A stretch of DNA of 6,853 bases from an uncultured Phascolarctobacterium sp. (GTDB taxonomy: Bacteria > Bacillota > Negativicutes > Acidaminococcales > Acidaminococcaceae), in contig CALCHC010000099.1 in the NCBI GenBank assembly GCA_937901335.1, forward strand, positions 1-6,853, in the 5' to 3' direction. The position numbers were made by a program, and so were the translations under genes. Of the stretch, positions 1-6,106 are shown piece by piece. The number at the start of each line of letters is the position of its first letter. Positions within the stretch are counted from its first letter, which is position 1. The notes beneath the pieces were generated by a model. It searched no databases and had not been told where the DNA came from. It was given only the letters and a program-made list of their open reading frames with translations.

Positions 1-2
1 AT

Positions 3-359
3 ACAGGACTCCGTGGTATCCTTAATTTTGGGCACACTCTTGGTCATGCAGTAGAACAACATTACGCTTACGGAGAATACACCCACGGCGAAGGCGTTGC
101 CATTGGTATGTACCAAATTACTAAACGAACAGAAGAACTTGGTATGACTCCAGCAGGTACTGCAGAAAAAATTGCAGATGTGCTTAAAAAATATAACCTG
201 CCCATTGAAGCAGGTGTGGAAAAAGCTTTGCTCATAGATACAATGGCAAAGGATAAAAAGAAATCTGGCAACACTATTACCTTGATTGTTTTAGACGAGC
301 TTGGTAATGGTAGATTGCATAAAATAAATTGGCAGGAAGTGCCAAACTACTTGGGGTAA
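3..359 (+). CDS. aroB: 3-dehydroquinate synthase, C-terminal part (5' end outside window)
   Basis: This is the last 118 codons of AroB, which converts DAHP to 3-dehydroquinate in the second step of the shikimate pathway (cytoplasmic, NAD- and divalent-metal-dependent). The reading frame is open from base 3. It begins with a segment carrying LNFGHTLGHAVEQ, then YGEYTHGEGVAIGM. These are the family's metal-site and catalytic histidine blocks: the first His of GHTLGH and the His of HGE are the expected zinc ligands, and the second His of GHTLGH is catalytic. The family usually reads HGEAV; here it is HGEGV, a mild change. The rest matches the helical C-terminal domain, ending around LHKINWQEVPNYLG. 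Full AroB proteins are about 350 residues, so roughly two thirds is missing only because the window starts here. An internal ATG at 108 is not the start, because conserved AroB sequence runs upstream of it. The next gene, aroA, begins 3 bases after the stop. Confidence 0.95.
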   Translation, partial: TGLRGILNFGHTLGHAVEQHYAYGEYTHGEGVAIGMYQITKRTEELGMTPAGTAEKIADVLKKYNLPIEAGVEKALLIDTMAKDKKKSGNTITLIVLDELGNGRLHKINWQEVPNYLG

Positions 360-362
360 ATA

Positions 363-1667
363 ATGGAAAAGATTAGAATCATTCCAACTAAATTACAGGG
401 AACAGTGCTTGCACCTTCTTCTAAAAGTATGGGGCATAGGGAAATTATCTGTGCCGGTTTGGCAGAAGGTACTAGTGTTGTAGATAATATCAGTATGTCC
501 AAGGATATTGAAGCAACTTGTCGTTGCTTGCGTGCTTTGGGCGTGCTCATTGAGGACGTGTCTAGTAAATTTGTAGGGCGTAGTGCACTGCGTGTAACTG
601 GTACCGGTAAACTTCAAGCAGCAGAAGCTGGTGCGGATTGTGGTGAATCAGGTTCCACCTTACGATTCTTCATTCCTTTGGGAGCTTTGCTTGGTGAAGC
701 CTTTACTTTTACTGGCCATGGTAAACTTGTGAGCCGTCCTTTAAATGCTTACTACGATATTTTCGACAAGCAAGGTTTAAGCTACCAAACTGCGGAAGAA
801 GGTCATCTGCCTTTAACCGTTAATGGTAAGCTGGAAGCTGGTCTTTATCAACTGCCCGGTAATGTTAGTAGCCAATATGTAAGCGGTTTGCTTTTTGCGT
901 TGCCCTTGTTGGAAAATGATTCTGTTATTGAAATTACCTCTGAACTGGAATCTTCAGCTTATGTTGATATGACTTTAAGCTGTTTGAAAAAATATGGTAT
1001 TGAGATTGTAAATGAAAATAACGAGCACCGTCGTTACATTGTACGCGGTGGTCAAAAATATAAAGCTATGGATAGCAATGTTGAGGGCGATTGGTCCCAA
1101 GCAGCTTTCTGGACTGTAGGCGGAAGCTTGGGTGAAGCAGTAACTTGTAGCGGCGTTGACTATACTTCCTTGCAAGGTGATAAAGCAGTTGTTCCCATTA
1201 TGGAAGGTATGGAAGCAAATATTACCGTACAAGGTACTGATGTTGTAACTGGTAACGCTACTACTAAAGCTACTGTTATTGATGCGGCAAATTGTCCTGA
1301 TATTATTCCGGTGCTCACCGTACTTGCTGCGGTAAGCGAAGGTACTACAGAAATTATTAACGCAGGTCGCCTGCGTATTAAAGAATGTGATAGATTAGCA
1401 GCGATTACCCAAGAACTGAACAAACTCGGTGCAGAGATTACTGAACTGCCCGAAGGTTTGGTTATTAAAGGTAAGCCCGAAGGCTTGCGTGGCGGTGGTG
1501 AATGTGACGCTTGGAACGATCACCGCATTGCCATGAGTTTAGCGATTGCTGCGCAAAAATGTGCAGAGCCTTTCACCTTAACTGGTGCAAGCAGTGTGCA
1601 AAAATCTTATCCTGAATTTTGGCAGGATTATAAATTAGTTGGCGGTAAATTTGAGGTGCTGGCATGA
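363..1667 (+). CDS. aroA: 3-phosphoshikimate 1-carboxyvinyltransferase (EPSP synthase)
   Basis: AroA joins shikimate-3-phosphate and phosphoenolpyruvate to give EPSP, the penultimate step to chorismate. The 434-residue length is normal. Visible active-site blocks are: SKSMGHRE (K21, S22, R26; shikimate-3-phosphate/PEP binding); CGESGSTLRF at 93-102 (PEP loop); NVSSQY at 168-172 (substrate phosphate); CPD with D313 (catalytic Asp); LRIKECDRL with E341 and R344; NDHRIAMS with D386-H387-R388; and K414 in VQKSYP. The PEP loop differs from the E. coli GTAMRP form: the positions matching T97 and P101 are Ser and Phe. GESGSTLRF is a form I associate with clostridial enzymes, so it probably reflects lineage. 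The start has a GGGG purine run 6 bases upstream (353-356). The gene follows the aroB stop by 3 bases and shares an ATGA with aroC, which points to coupled translation in one operon. Confidence 0.96.
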   Translation: MEKIRIIPTKLQGTVLAPSSKSMGHREIICAGLAEGTSVVDNISMSKDIEATCRCLRALGVLIEDVSSKFVGRSALRVTGTGKLQAAEAGADCGESGSTLRFFIPLGALLGEAFTFTGHGKLVSRPLNAYYDIFDKQGLSYQTAEEGHLPLTVNGKLEAGLYQLPGNVSSQYVSGLLFALPLLENDSVIEITSELESSAYVDMTLSCLKKYGIEIVNENNEHRRYIVRGGQKYKAMDSNVEGDWSQAAFWTVGGSLGEAVTCSGVDYTSLQGDKAVVPIMEGMEANITVQGTDVVTGNATTKATVIDAANCPDIIPVLTVLAAVSEGTTEIINAGRLRIKECDRLAAITQELNKLGAEITELPEGLVIKGKPEGLRGGGECDAWNDHRIAMSLAIAAQKCAEPFTLTGASSVQKSYPEFWQDYKLVGGKFEVLA

Positions 1668-2755
1668 GTGGAATGTATGGAATGAATATAAAAATGGCAA
1701 TCTACGGCGAATCTCACGGAGCTTCCATTGGTCTCGTTATTGACGGTGTACCGCCTGGATTGAAGTTAGATTTAGAAGCTATCGAAAAAGAAATGGCTCG
1801 TCGTGCTCCGGGTAAAAACCAACTTTCTACCCAACGTAAGGAAAGCGACAGCTTCGCCATTCAAAGTGGTTTCTTTGAAGGCTACACCACAGGCACTCCC
1901 TTGTGTGTAGTAATTAAGAATAGTGACCAACATTCTAAGGACTACAGCATTTTGAAAGATAAAATGCGCCCTGGACATGCGGATTACGCTGGCTTTGTTC
2001 GTTACCAAGGTTTTAACGACTACCGTGGTGGCGGACATTTTAGCGGTCGCCTGACTGCACCCTTAGTTTTCATTGGTGCGGTGGCGAAACAAGCGTTGGC
2101 GCAAGAAGGAATGTTAGTTGGCGCACACATTCTGCAAATTGCAGATATTAAGGAAGAAAACTTTAACCCCTTGGGTATTGAAGATAAAACCGTGGCAGAA
2201 CTGAAAGCAAAAGAATTCGCAGTTTTGGATGATGCCATTGGCGAAAAAATGCAAGCAAGAATTTTAGAAGCTAAGGCTGACTTGAACAGCGTTGGCGGCG
2301 TAATTGAAGCTATGGTTACTCACGTGCCTGCAGGTTTGGGTGCACCTTACTTCGATTCTGTGGAAAGCAGATTAAGCCACGCGCTCTTTAGTGTACCCGC
2401 AGTAAAAGGCGTGGAATTTGGCGACGGCTTTGGCATTAGCGCAATGACTGGTGCAGAAGCTAACGACACTCTTCACTTTGAAGATGGTAAGGTTGTAGCA
2501 GATACTAACCACAATGGTGGCATTACCGGTGGCATTACTAACGGTATGCCTGTAACTTTTAGAGTGGCGATTAAACCGACACCTTCCATCTCTCGTGAGC
2601 AAAAAACTGTAAGCCTTGCAGAACAATGTGATACTACTTTAACTATTGTTGGTAGGCACGACCCCTGCATCGTACAAAGAGCAGTACCTGTAATTGAAGC
2701 AGTAACTGCTTGGACCATGTGGGATTTACTTATAGAAGCAAAGAAATGGAAATGA
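1664..2755 (+). CDS. aroC: chorismate synthase
   Basis: AroC makes chorismate from EPSP by anti-1,4-elimination of phosphate, using reduced FMN. The 363 residues are normal for the family. Signatures in order are GESHGASIG (H18), RPGHADYAG (H105), DYRGGGHFSGRLTAP at 119-133, NGGITGGITNGMP (284-295) and GRHDPCIVQRAVPVIEA (330-346). The third block usually reads GGRSSARETA. The GGGHFSGRLTAP form keeps the glycines and the second Arg but lacks the RETA signature; I recall it as a Firmicutes subtype rather than damage. The N-terminus is compact (MSGMYGMNIKMAIYGESHG). Start 1664 is preferred over ATGs at 1673 and 1682 because GAGGTG at 1653-1658 sits 7 bases upstream (measured from GAGG), while the later ATGs lack a well-spaced site. 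The first four bases overlap the aroA stop. pheA starts 4 bases after the stop, which puts the enzyme making chorismate next to the one consuming it. Confidence 0.96.
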   Translation: MSGMYGMNIKMAIYGESHGASIGLVIDGVPPGLKLDLEAIEKEMARRAPGKNQLSTQRKESDSFAIQSGFFEGYTTGTPLCVVIKNSDQHSKDYSILKDKMRPGHADYAGFVRYQGFNDYRGGGHFSGRLTAPLVFIGAVAKQALAQEGMLVGAHILQIADIKEENFNPLGIEDKTVAELKAKEFAVLDDAIGEKMQARILEAKADLNSVGGVIEAMVTHVPAGLGAPYFDSVESRLSHALFSVPAVKGVEFGDGFGISAMTGAEANDTLHFEDGKVVADTNHNGGITGGITNGMPVTFRVAIKPTPSISREQKTVSLAEQCDTTLTIVGRHDPCIVQRAVPVIEAVTAWTMWDLLIEAKKWK

Positions 2756-2759
2756 TACT

Positions 2760-3878
2760 ATGGCAGAATTGGATTTAGAAGTTATCCGACAAGAAATAGA
2801 TAAATGCGACAGACAACTTGCCCAAGTTTTGGAAGCTCGCCTTGGTTTGGTAATGCAAGTTGCCGAATACAAAAAGTCCAAGGGTATGCCTGTTAAGGAT
2901 AAAGCGCGTGAAGCAAAGGTTATCGAAAAGGTAACTGGCTTCTTGGAAAACAAGGATTACGTGCCTGCGGTGGAAACCATTATGCACGCAATTATGGATG
3001 CAGCTTGCGTTTTGGAAGAAGCAGAACTGGCGAAAAACGCGGACAAGAAACTTAAAATTGCCTGCTTTGGCGTGCCTGGTTCCTTTACGCACCAAGCTTT
3101 GGAAGATTATTTTGCAGAACGCACTTACGAACGTCAACACTTCAATCTGTTCGAAGAAGTAATTAGCGCCGTAAGCAAGGGCGAAGTAGATTATGGCGTT
3201 GTGCCTATCGAAAATTCTTCTACTGGCGGTATTACGGAAGTTTACGACTTGCTCCGTAAATTTGATTGCAGTATCGTTGGTGAGCGTTGTCTTAAAATTG
3301 AGCAAAACCTTTTAGGTTACGGCGATACAACTTTAAGTACTATTAAAAAAGTTTATAGCCATCCCCAAGGTTTGGCGCAAAGCAAGGAATTCTTTAAAGA
3401 CCATCCGCAAATGGAAAAGATTCCTTATTACAGCACCTCCAAAAGTGCGGAAACCGTTGCTGAACAAAAAGATATTACCCTTGCGGCTATTGCAGGCAAA
3501 AAAGCTGCAGAGCTGTACGGTTTAAAAATTTTGGCAGAAAACATTAACTTTAATTCTAATAACTCTACCCGTTTTGTTGTTATCGCTAAGGCTCCGGAAA
3601 AAGTGCCTGTGGCTAACAAGATTACCATTGTTTTCGCAGTTAAGCACGAAGCAGGTTCTCTTTATAAAACTTTGGGGCATTTACACCATCGTGGCTTGAA
3701 TATGATGAACATTGAATCTCGTCCCATGGAAGGTAAATCTTGGGAATATTTCTTCCACGTAGATTTGAAAGGTAATTTGGAAGATCCTGATGTAATCGAC
3801 GGTATTGAAGCAGTACGCAATAATTGCACCTATTTCAAACTTTTGGGCAACTATCGTGCTGATGACCGAAAGGAATGA
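2760..3878 (+). CDS. pheA: bifunctional chorismate mutase / prephenate dehydratase with ACT domain (P-protein)
   Basis: This fused enzyme takes chorismate to prephenate and then phenylpyruvate, committing flux to phenylalanine. Residues 1 to about 90 are an AroQ-fold helical chorismate mutase: R10, R27, K38, D47, R50 and E51 line up with E. coli R11, R28, K39, D48, R51 and E52. The position of E. coli Q88 is Glu here (E86 or E87, depending on a one-residue gap). Residues 97 to about 275 are the dehydratase, with VVPIENSSTGG (148-157), SHPQGLAQ and the catalytic NSTRF (268-272). Residues 288 to about 365 are an ACT domain with GSLYKTL (299-305) and IESRP (318-322), equivalent to the GALV and ESRP phenylalanine-binding motifs, so feedback inhibition by phenylalanine is expected. 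The 372-residue length fits the family. The start is 4 bases after aroC with only a weak purine stretch upstream, so translation is probably coupled. Confidence 0.95.
   Translation: MAELDLEVIRQEIDKCDRQLAQVLEARLGLVMQVAEYKKSKGMPVKDKAREAKVIEKVTGFLENKDYVPAVETIMHAIMDAACVLEEAELAKNADKKLKIACFGVPGSFTHQALEDYFAERTYERQHFNLFEEVISAVSKGEVDYGVVPIENSSTGGITEVYDLLRKFDCSIVGERCLKIEQNLLGYGDTTLSTIKKVYSHPQGLAQSKEFFKDHPQMEKIPYYSTSKSAETVAEQKDITLAAIAGKKAAELYGLKILAENINFNSNNSTRFVVIAKAPEKVPVANKITIVFAVKHEAGSLYKTLGHLHHRGLNMMNIESRPMEGKSWEYFFHVDLKGNLEDPDVIDGIEAVRNNCTYFKLLGNYRADDRKE
3868..3874 (+). promoter_or_regulatory. ribosome binding site that decides the aroE start
   Basis: GAAAGGA ends directly against the ATG at 3875 (no spacing) but lies 9 bases before the ATG at 3884. 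A Shine-Dalgarno site needs several bases of spacing, so it supports initiation at 3884. The upstream ATG overlaps the pheA stop as ATGA and would have to rely on re-initiation. Confidence 0.6.
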
Positions 3879-3883
3879 GCATT

Positions 3884-4696
3884 ATGCAATATGGTTTATT
3901 AGGAGGTAAGCTTGGTCATAGTCTTTCTCCTAAAATTCACGAGCTTTTCTTTAAATATACAGGTGTTACCGGAACTTACGAGCTTTTGGAAACGGAACTG
4001 GAAGCTTTGCCTGCTAGGGTAGAAGCTATGCGTGGTACCTTTGCTGGTAGCAACGTAACCATTCCTCATAAAATTGCCGTAATGCCCATGCTCGATAGCA
4101 TTGCCCCGGAAGCGCAAGCAATTGGTGCGGTAAACACCATTAAGTTTACGGAAGCAGGAGCCTTTGGCTACAACACAGATTACTTCGGCTTTGGCAGAAT
4201 GCTCGAATACAATGACATTGCCATTACCGGCAAGGTTGCTGTAGTTTTAGGCAGTGGCGGTGCAGCTCGTGCTGTAATGAAATATTTGGCAGATGAAGAA
4301 GCTGCTCAAATCTATCTTGTAACTCGTGATGTAACTGCCGTTGACGAACACTTCCTTGAAATTGCACCAAGTTGCAAAGTGATAAACTACGTAGAACTGG
4401 AAAGCATTAAGGGCGATGTAATTATTAACTGCACGCCTGTGGGGATGTATCCAAAAGTAGAAGCTGCTCCTGTTAGCGCAAAGGTGTGTGCAAACTTCGA
4501 AGCAGCAGTAGATTTAATCTACAATCCTGCAGAAACATTGTTCTTGCGCCAAGCGAAGGAAGCAGGCAAGAAATACGTGAATGGTTTGTTTATGCTTGTG
4601 GCGCAGGCAGTGGCGGCGCAGGAAATTTGGCAAGGACAGCAATATGATAGCGATTTGATTGTGAAAATAATGGCTGACTTGGAGCGTAATATATGA
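3884..4696 (+). CDS. aroE: shikimate dehydrogenase (NADP+)
   Basis: AroE reduces 3-dehydroshikimate to shikimate with NADPH. Numbering is from the ATG at 3884 (270 residues); an ATG at 3875 would add three residues (MSI). I prefer 3884 for its spacing from GAAAGGA, and because the family normally begins just before a YGLIG-type strand, here MQYGLLGGKLGHSLSP. The N-terminal shikimate-binding domain has GHSLSP (11-16) and NVTIPHK with catalytic K63; GYNTDYFGF supplies the partner D99. The Rossmann domain carries GSGGAARAV (123-131) and NCTPVGM (182-188). The C-terminal part has the expected YNPAET and NGLFMLVAQAV blocks with Q241, then IWQG. The length is typical of AroE rather than of fused AroD-AroE. 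The stop shares ATGA with aroK. Confidence 0.93.
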   Translation: MQYGLLGGKLGHSLSPKIHELFFKYTGVTGTYELLETELEALPARVEAMRGTFAGSNVTIPHKIAVMPMLDSIAPEAQAIGAVNTIKFTEAGAFGYNTDYFGFGRMLEYNDIAITGKVAVVLGSGGAARAVMKYLADEEAAQIYLVTRDVTAVDEHFLEIAPSCKVINYVELESIKGDVIINCTPVGMYPKVEAAPVSAKVCANFEAAVDLIYNPAETLFLRQAKEAGKKYVNGLFMLVAQAVAAQEIWQGQQYDSDLIVKIMADLERNI

Positions 4697-5211
4697 AGAA
4701 TATTATTTTAATTGGTATGCCTGGTTGTGGCAAATCAACCTTTGGTAAAAAGCTGGCAGAAGAAATGCACCGTGATTTTTACGACGCAGATGAAGTGCTG
4801 GTAATGCGTGAGAAACGCACCATCGCAGACTTTTTTGCGGAAAGTGAAGAAGCCTTTCGTGCTGCAGAAACTAGAACGCTACAGTACCTTGCGGAGATGG
4901 ATGGCGTTATCATTGCAACTGGCGGCGGGGCAGTGACTCGTCCTGAAAATATGGAACTGCTTTCTAAAAACGGTGTGATTGTTTTCATTGACCGCAAACC
5001 GGAAAAAATCTACGGAACTATTAATGATGTAGTGCGTCCCCTTTTGAATGACGATAAACTGCGTTTGTTTAAGCTGTATGAAGAACGCATTGAATTGTAC
5101 AGGGAATATGCAAACTACATTATTGGGAACAACGGTTCTTCTGAAGCAACCGTTGAAAAATTGGTTAAGTATGTTAGGGGAGAATTTGATGAGAAAGATT
5201 TTGGTAATTAA
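4693..5211 (+). CDS. aroK: shikimate kinase
   Basis: AroK phosphorylates shikimate at O3 using ATP. The 172 residues show the full family pattern: Walker A GMPGCGKST (8-16), the shikimate-contacting DAD (31-33), ESEEAFRAAE with R56, ATGGGAV with the triple Gly at 77-79, the lid arginine in VVRPLL (R115), and ELYREYA near residue 137. The family usually has GE before the FR block (eGExxFR); here a Ser takes the Gly position, which is conservative. GGAG at 4681-4684 is 8 bases before the start, and the first four bases overlap the aroE stop. The last 23 bases are shared with the start of aroQ in another frame, so the C-terminal tail (FDEKDFGN) is constrained by aroQ. It belongs to the P-loop kinase fold and should be cytosolic. 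Confidence 0.94.
   Translation: MKNIILIGMPGCGKSTFGKKLAEEMHRDFYDADEVLVMREKRTIADFFAESEEAFRAAETRTLQYLAEMDGVIIATGGGAVTRPENMELLSKNGVIVFIDRKPEKIYGTINDVVRPLLNDDKLRLFKLYEERIELYREYANYIIGNNGSSEATVEKLVKYVRGEFDEKDFGN
5176..5182 (+). promoter_or_regulatory. strong ribosome binding site fixing the aroQ start inside aroK
   Basis: AGGGGAG lies 6 bases before the ATG at 5189, and it sits inside the aroK coding sequence. The frame is open further upstream (an ATG at 5048), but the upstream part translates to unrelated sequence that mirrors aroK. The site and the family's N-terminus agree on 5189. Confidence 0.8.
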
Positions 5212-5629
5212 CGGACCTAACATTAATATGTTGGGAGTGCGTGAGAAAAATATTTATGGTCGTCGTGATTATAAAAGCTTGTGTGCGTATATCGAATCTG
5301 CTGCTGATAAATTAGGCGTGCATGTGGATTTGGTGCAAAGTAATTATGAGGGCGACATTGTTACTGCCATCCAAAAAGCTTTTGGCGTGTACGATGGCAT
5401 CGTAATTAATCCGGCAGCGTTTACTCATTACAGCATTGCAGTTCTTGATGCACTTAAAGCAGTGAACATCCCTGCTATCGAAGTACATATCAGTAACATT
5501 CATGCTCGTGAAGAGTTCCGTCATAAATCTGTAACCGCAGCAGGTTGCATCGGTCAAATTTGCGGACTGGGTTTTGCAGGTTACGCTTTAGCATTGGAAG
5601 CTCTTGCGGTATATCAAGGTGAAGAGTAA
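5189..5629 (+). CDS. aroQ: 3-dehydroquinate dehydratase, type II
   Basis: This is the type II (dodecameric, flavodoxin-like) dehydroquinase that turns 3-dehydroquinate into 3-dehydroshikimate; it is unrelated to the type I AroD fold. The 146 residues match the usual 140-155. The N-terminus NGPNINMLGVREKNIYG (8-24) contains the flexible lid arginine (R18) and catalytic Tyr23. NPAAFTHYS (75-82) contains N75 and H80. VHISN (99-103) supplies the catalytic His100, and EEFRHKS (108-114) supplies R111. The Gly-rich C-terminal helix region (GLGFAGYALAL) is also typical. The start at 5189 has an excellent Shine-Dalgarno and overlaps aroK by 23 bases. It is the last gene of the operon, with a terminator 25 bases after its stop. 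Its reaction falls between AroB and AroE, so the gene order does not follow the pathway order. Confidence 0.95.
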   Translation: MRKILVINGPNINMLGVREKNIYGRRDYKSLCAYIESAADKLGVHVDLVQSNYEGDIVTAIQKAFGVYDGIVINPAAFTHYSIAVLDALKAVNIPAIEVHISNIHAREEFRHKSVTAAGCIGQICGLGFAGYALALEALAVYQGEE

Positions 5630-5654
5630 TTTTTAAAAGTGTATATTAAAAAGT

Positions 5655-5698
5655 AAAACAGGATTTAACTTCGAATAAGAGGTTAAATCCTGTTTTTT
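5655..5698 (+). terminator. intrinsic terminator of the aro/pheA operon
   Basis: An 18-bp stem pairs 5655-5672 with 5679-5696, with one G-T wobble (5670/5681) and a 6-base loop GAATAA. It ends in a run of six T (5693-5698), the outer four of which also pair with the leading A run. The position just after aroQ fits the end of the operon. The outer 13 bases of each arm (AAAACAGGATTTA and its complement) are repeated in the hairpin at 6724-6757. Confidence 0.9.
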
Positions 5699-5836
5699 AT
5701 TTTCTGCTGAAAGAATTCACTTGGATTTCACAACATCGCGAAATAAAAACGGGTGATTAGAAAAATTTGTAGAAGTAGTAAGTTAGAGATTGGAGGGATG
5801 CGTTGGAGAGAAAAGATATATTGAAGAACATCTTTG
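5699..5836. other. intergenic stretch with no recognised gene
   Basis: This is part of a 306-base gap between aroQ and the next gene. I see no convincing gene, RNA or repeat in it. The one candidate is a 14-codon frame at 5803-5847 (TTG start, product MERKDILKNIFVDL) with GGAGGG 5 bases upstream. It is too short to call and ends inside the promoter at 5837-5865. The stretch could be the decayed remains of a gene or the left edge of an acquired cassette. Confidence 0.4.
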
Positions 5837-5865
5837 TTGATTTATAGAAAAAAGCAAAATAATAT
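5837..5865 (+). promoter_or_regulatory. sigma-A-like promoter of the small-protein/acetyltransferase pair
   Basis: TTGATT (5837-5842) and TAATAT (5860-5865) are separated by exactly 17 bases. A transcript would start near 5872, leaving a leader of about 65 bases before the ATG at 5936. It lies after the aro terminator, so the pair should be transcribed independently. The leader is AT-rich with a loose repeat of AAGTT-type words (5882-5886, 5902-5906), but no clear palindromic operator is visible. Confidence 0.6.
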
Positions 5866-5935
5866 GGTAGTATGATTATGTAAGTTGATAGTTATATGGT
5901 TAAGTTCAAAGTAGTTTTAGAATAGGAGTGATAAT

Positions 5936-6106
5936 ATGGCAACTAAAAGCATATTGAAAAATGTTACCATCAAAGGTAAAAAGAATTGTGCAATGTTAGC
6001 CAGTGCTTTGGAAAATGCTTCTAAAAAAAGTAGTAAAGAAGTAGTTGCTCCGAAACCGCACATTGCAAGTTCTGACGATATAAGGAAAATGTTTTCTGAC
6101 ATTTAA
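5936..6106 (+). CDS. small lysine-rich protein, putative antitoxin-like partner of the GNAT protein
   Basis: This is a 56-residue protein of unassigned function. It has AGGAG (5924-5928) 7 bases before the ATG and a promoter upstream. The N-terminus (MATKSILKNVTIKG) looks like a short strand. It is followed by a likely helix through CAMLASALENASKK, a Ser/Lys/Pro-rich linker (about 30-42), and a short C-terminal segment with SDDIRKMFSDI. Ten Lys and one Arg against five acidic residues make it basic. A strand followed by a helix near the N-terminus would be compatible with a ribbon-helix-helix DNA-binding fold, and the C-terminal segment could be the partner-binding tail; both are inferences. 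The stop TAA shares its last A with the ATG of the acetyltransferase gene, so the two are probably co-translated. I recall similar short genes before GNAT genes in gut Firmicutes but cannot verify a family name. Confidence 0.75.
   Translation: MATKSILKNVTIKGKKNCAMLASALENASKKSSKEVVAPKPHIASSDDIRKMFSDI

Noticed and set aside
2775..3305. 176-residue open frame on the minus strand
   Set aside because: It is a shadow of pheA, which has strong family motifs over the same bases. The frame shows no recognisable domain.
4879..5223. 114-residue minus-strand frame across aroK and aroQ
   Set aside because: It is a shadow of two well-supported genes and shows no recognisable domain of its own.
5048..5629. 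Longer 193-residue version of aroQ starting at 5048
   Set aside because: The first 47 residues lie over aroK in another frame and match nothing in type II dehydroquinases. The AGGGGAG site and the family N-terminus place the start at 5189.
5650..5760. Open frame on the plus strand through the terminator, with a protein-like end (FLLKEFTWISQHREI)
   Set aside because: It has no start codon or ribosome site and runs through the terminator hairpin. A 37-codon open stretch is expected by chance.
5917..6102. 61-residue, very hydrophobic minus-strand frame opposite the small gene, considered as a type I-like membrane toxin
   Set aside because: Hydrophobicity follows from reading Lys- and Ser-rich codons in reverse. 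Its start has no Shine-Dalgarno upstream, while the plus-strand gene has both promoter and ribosome site.
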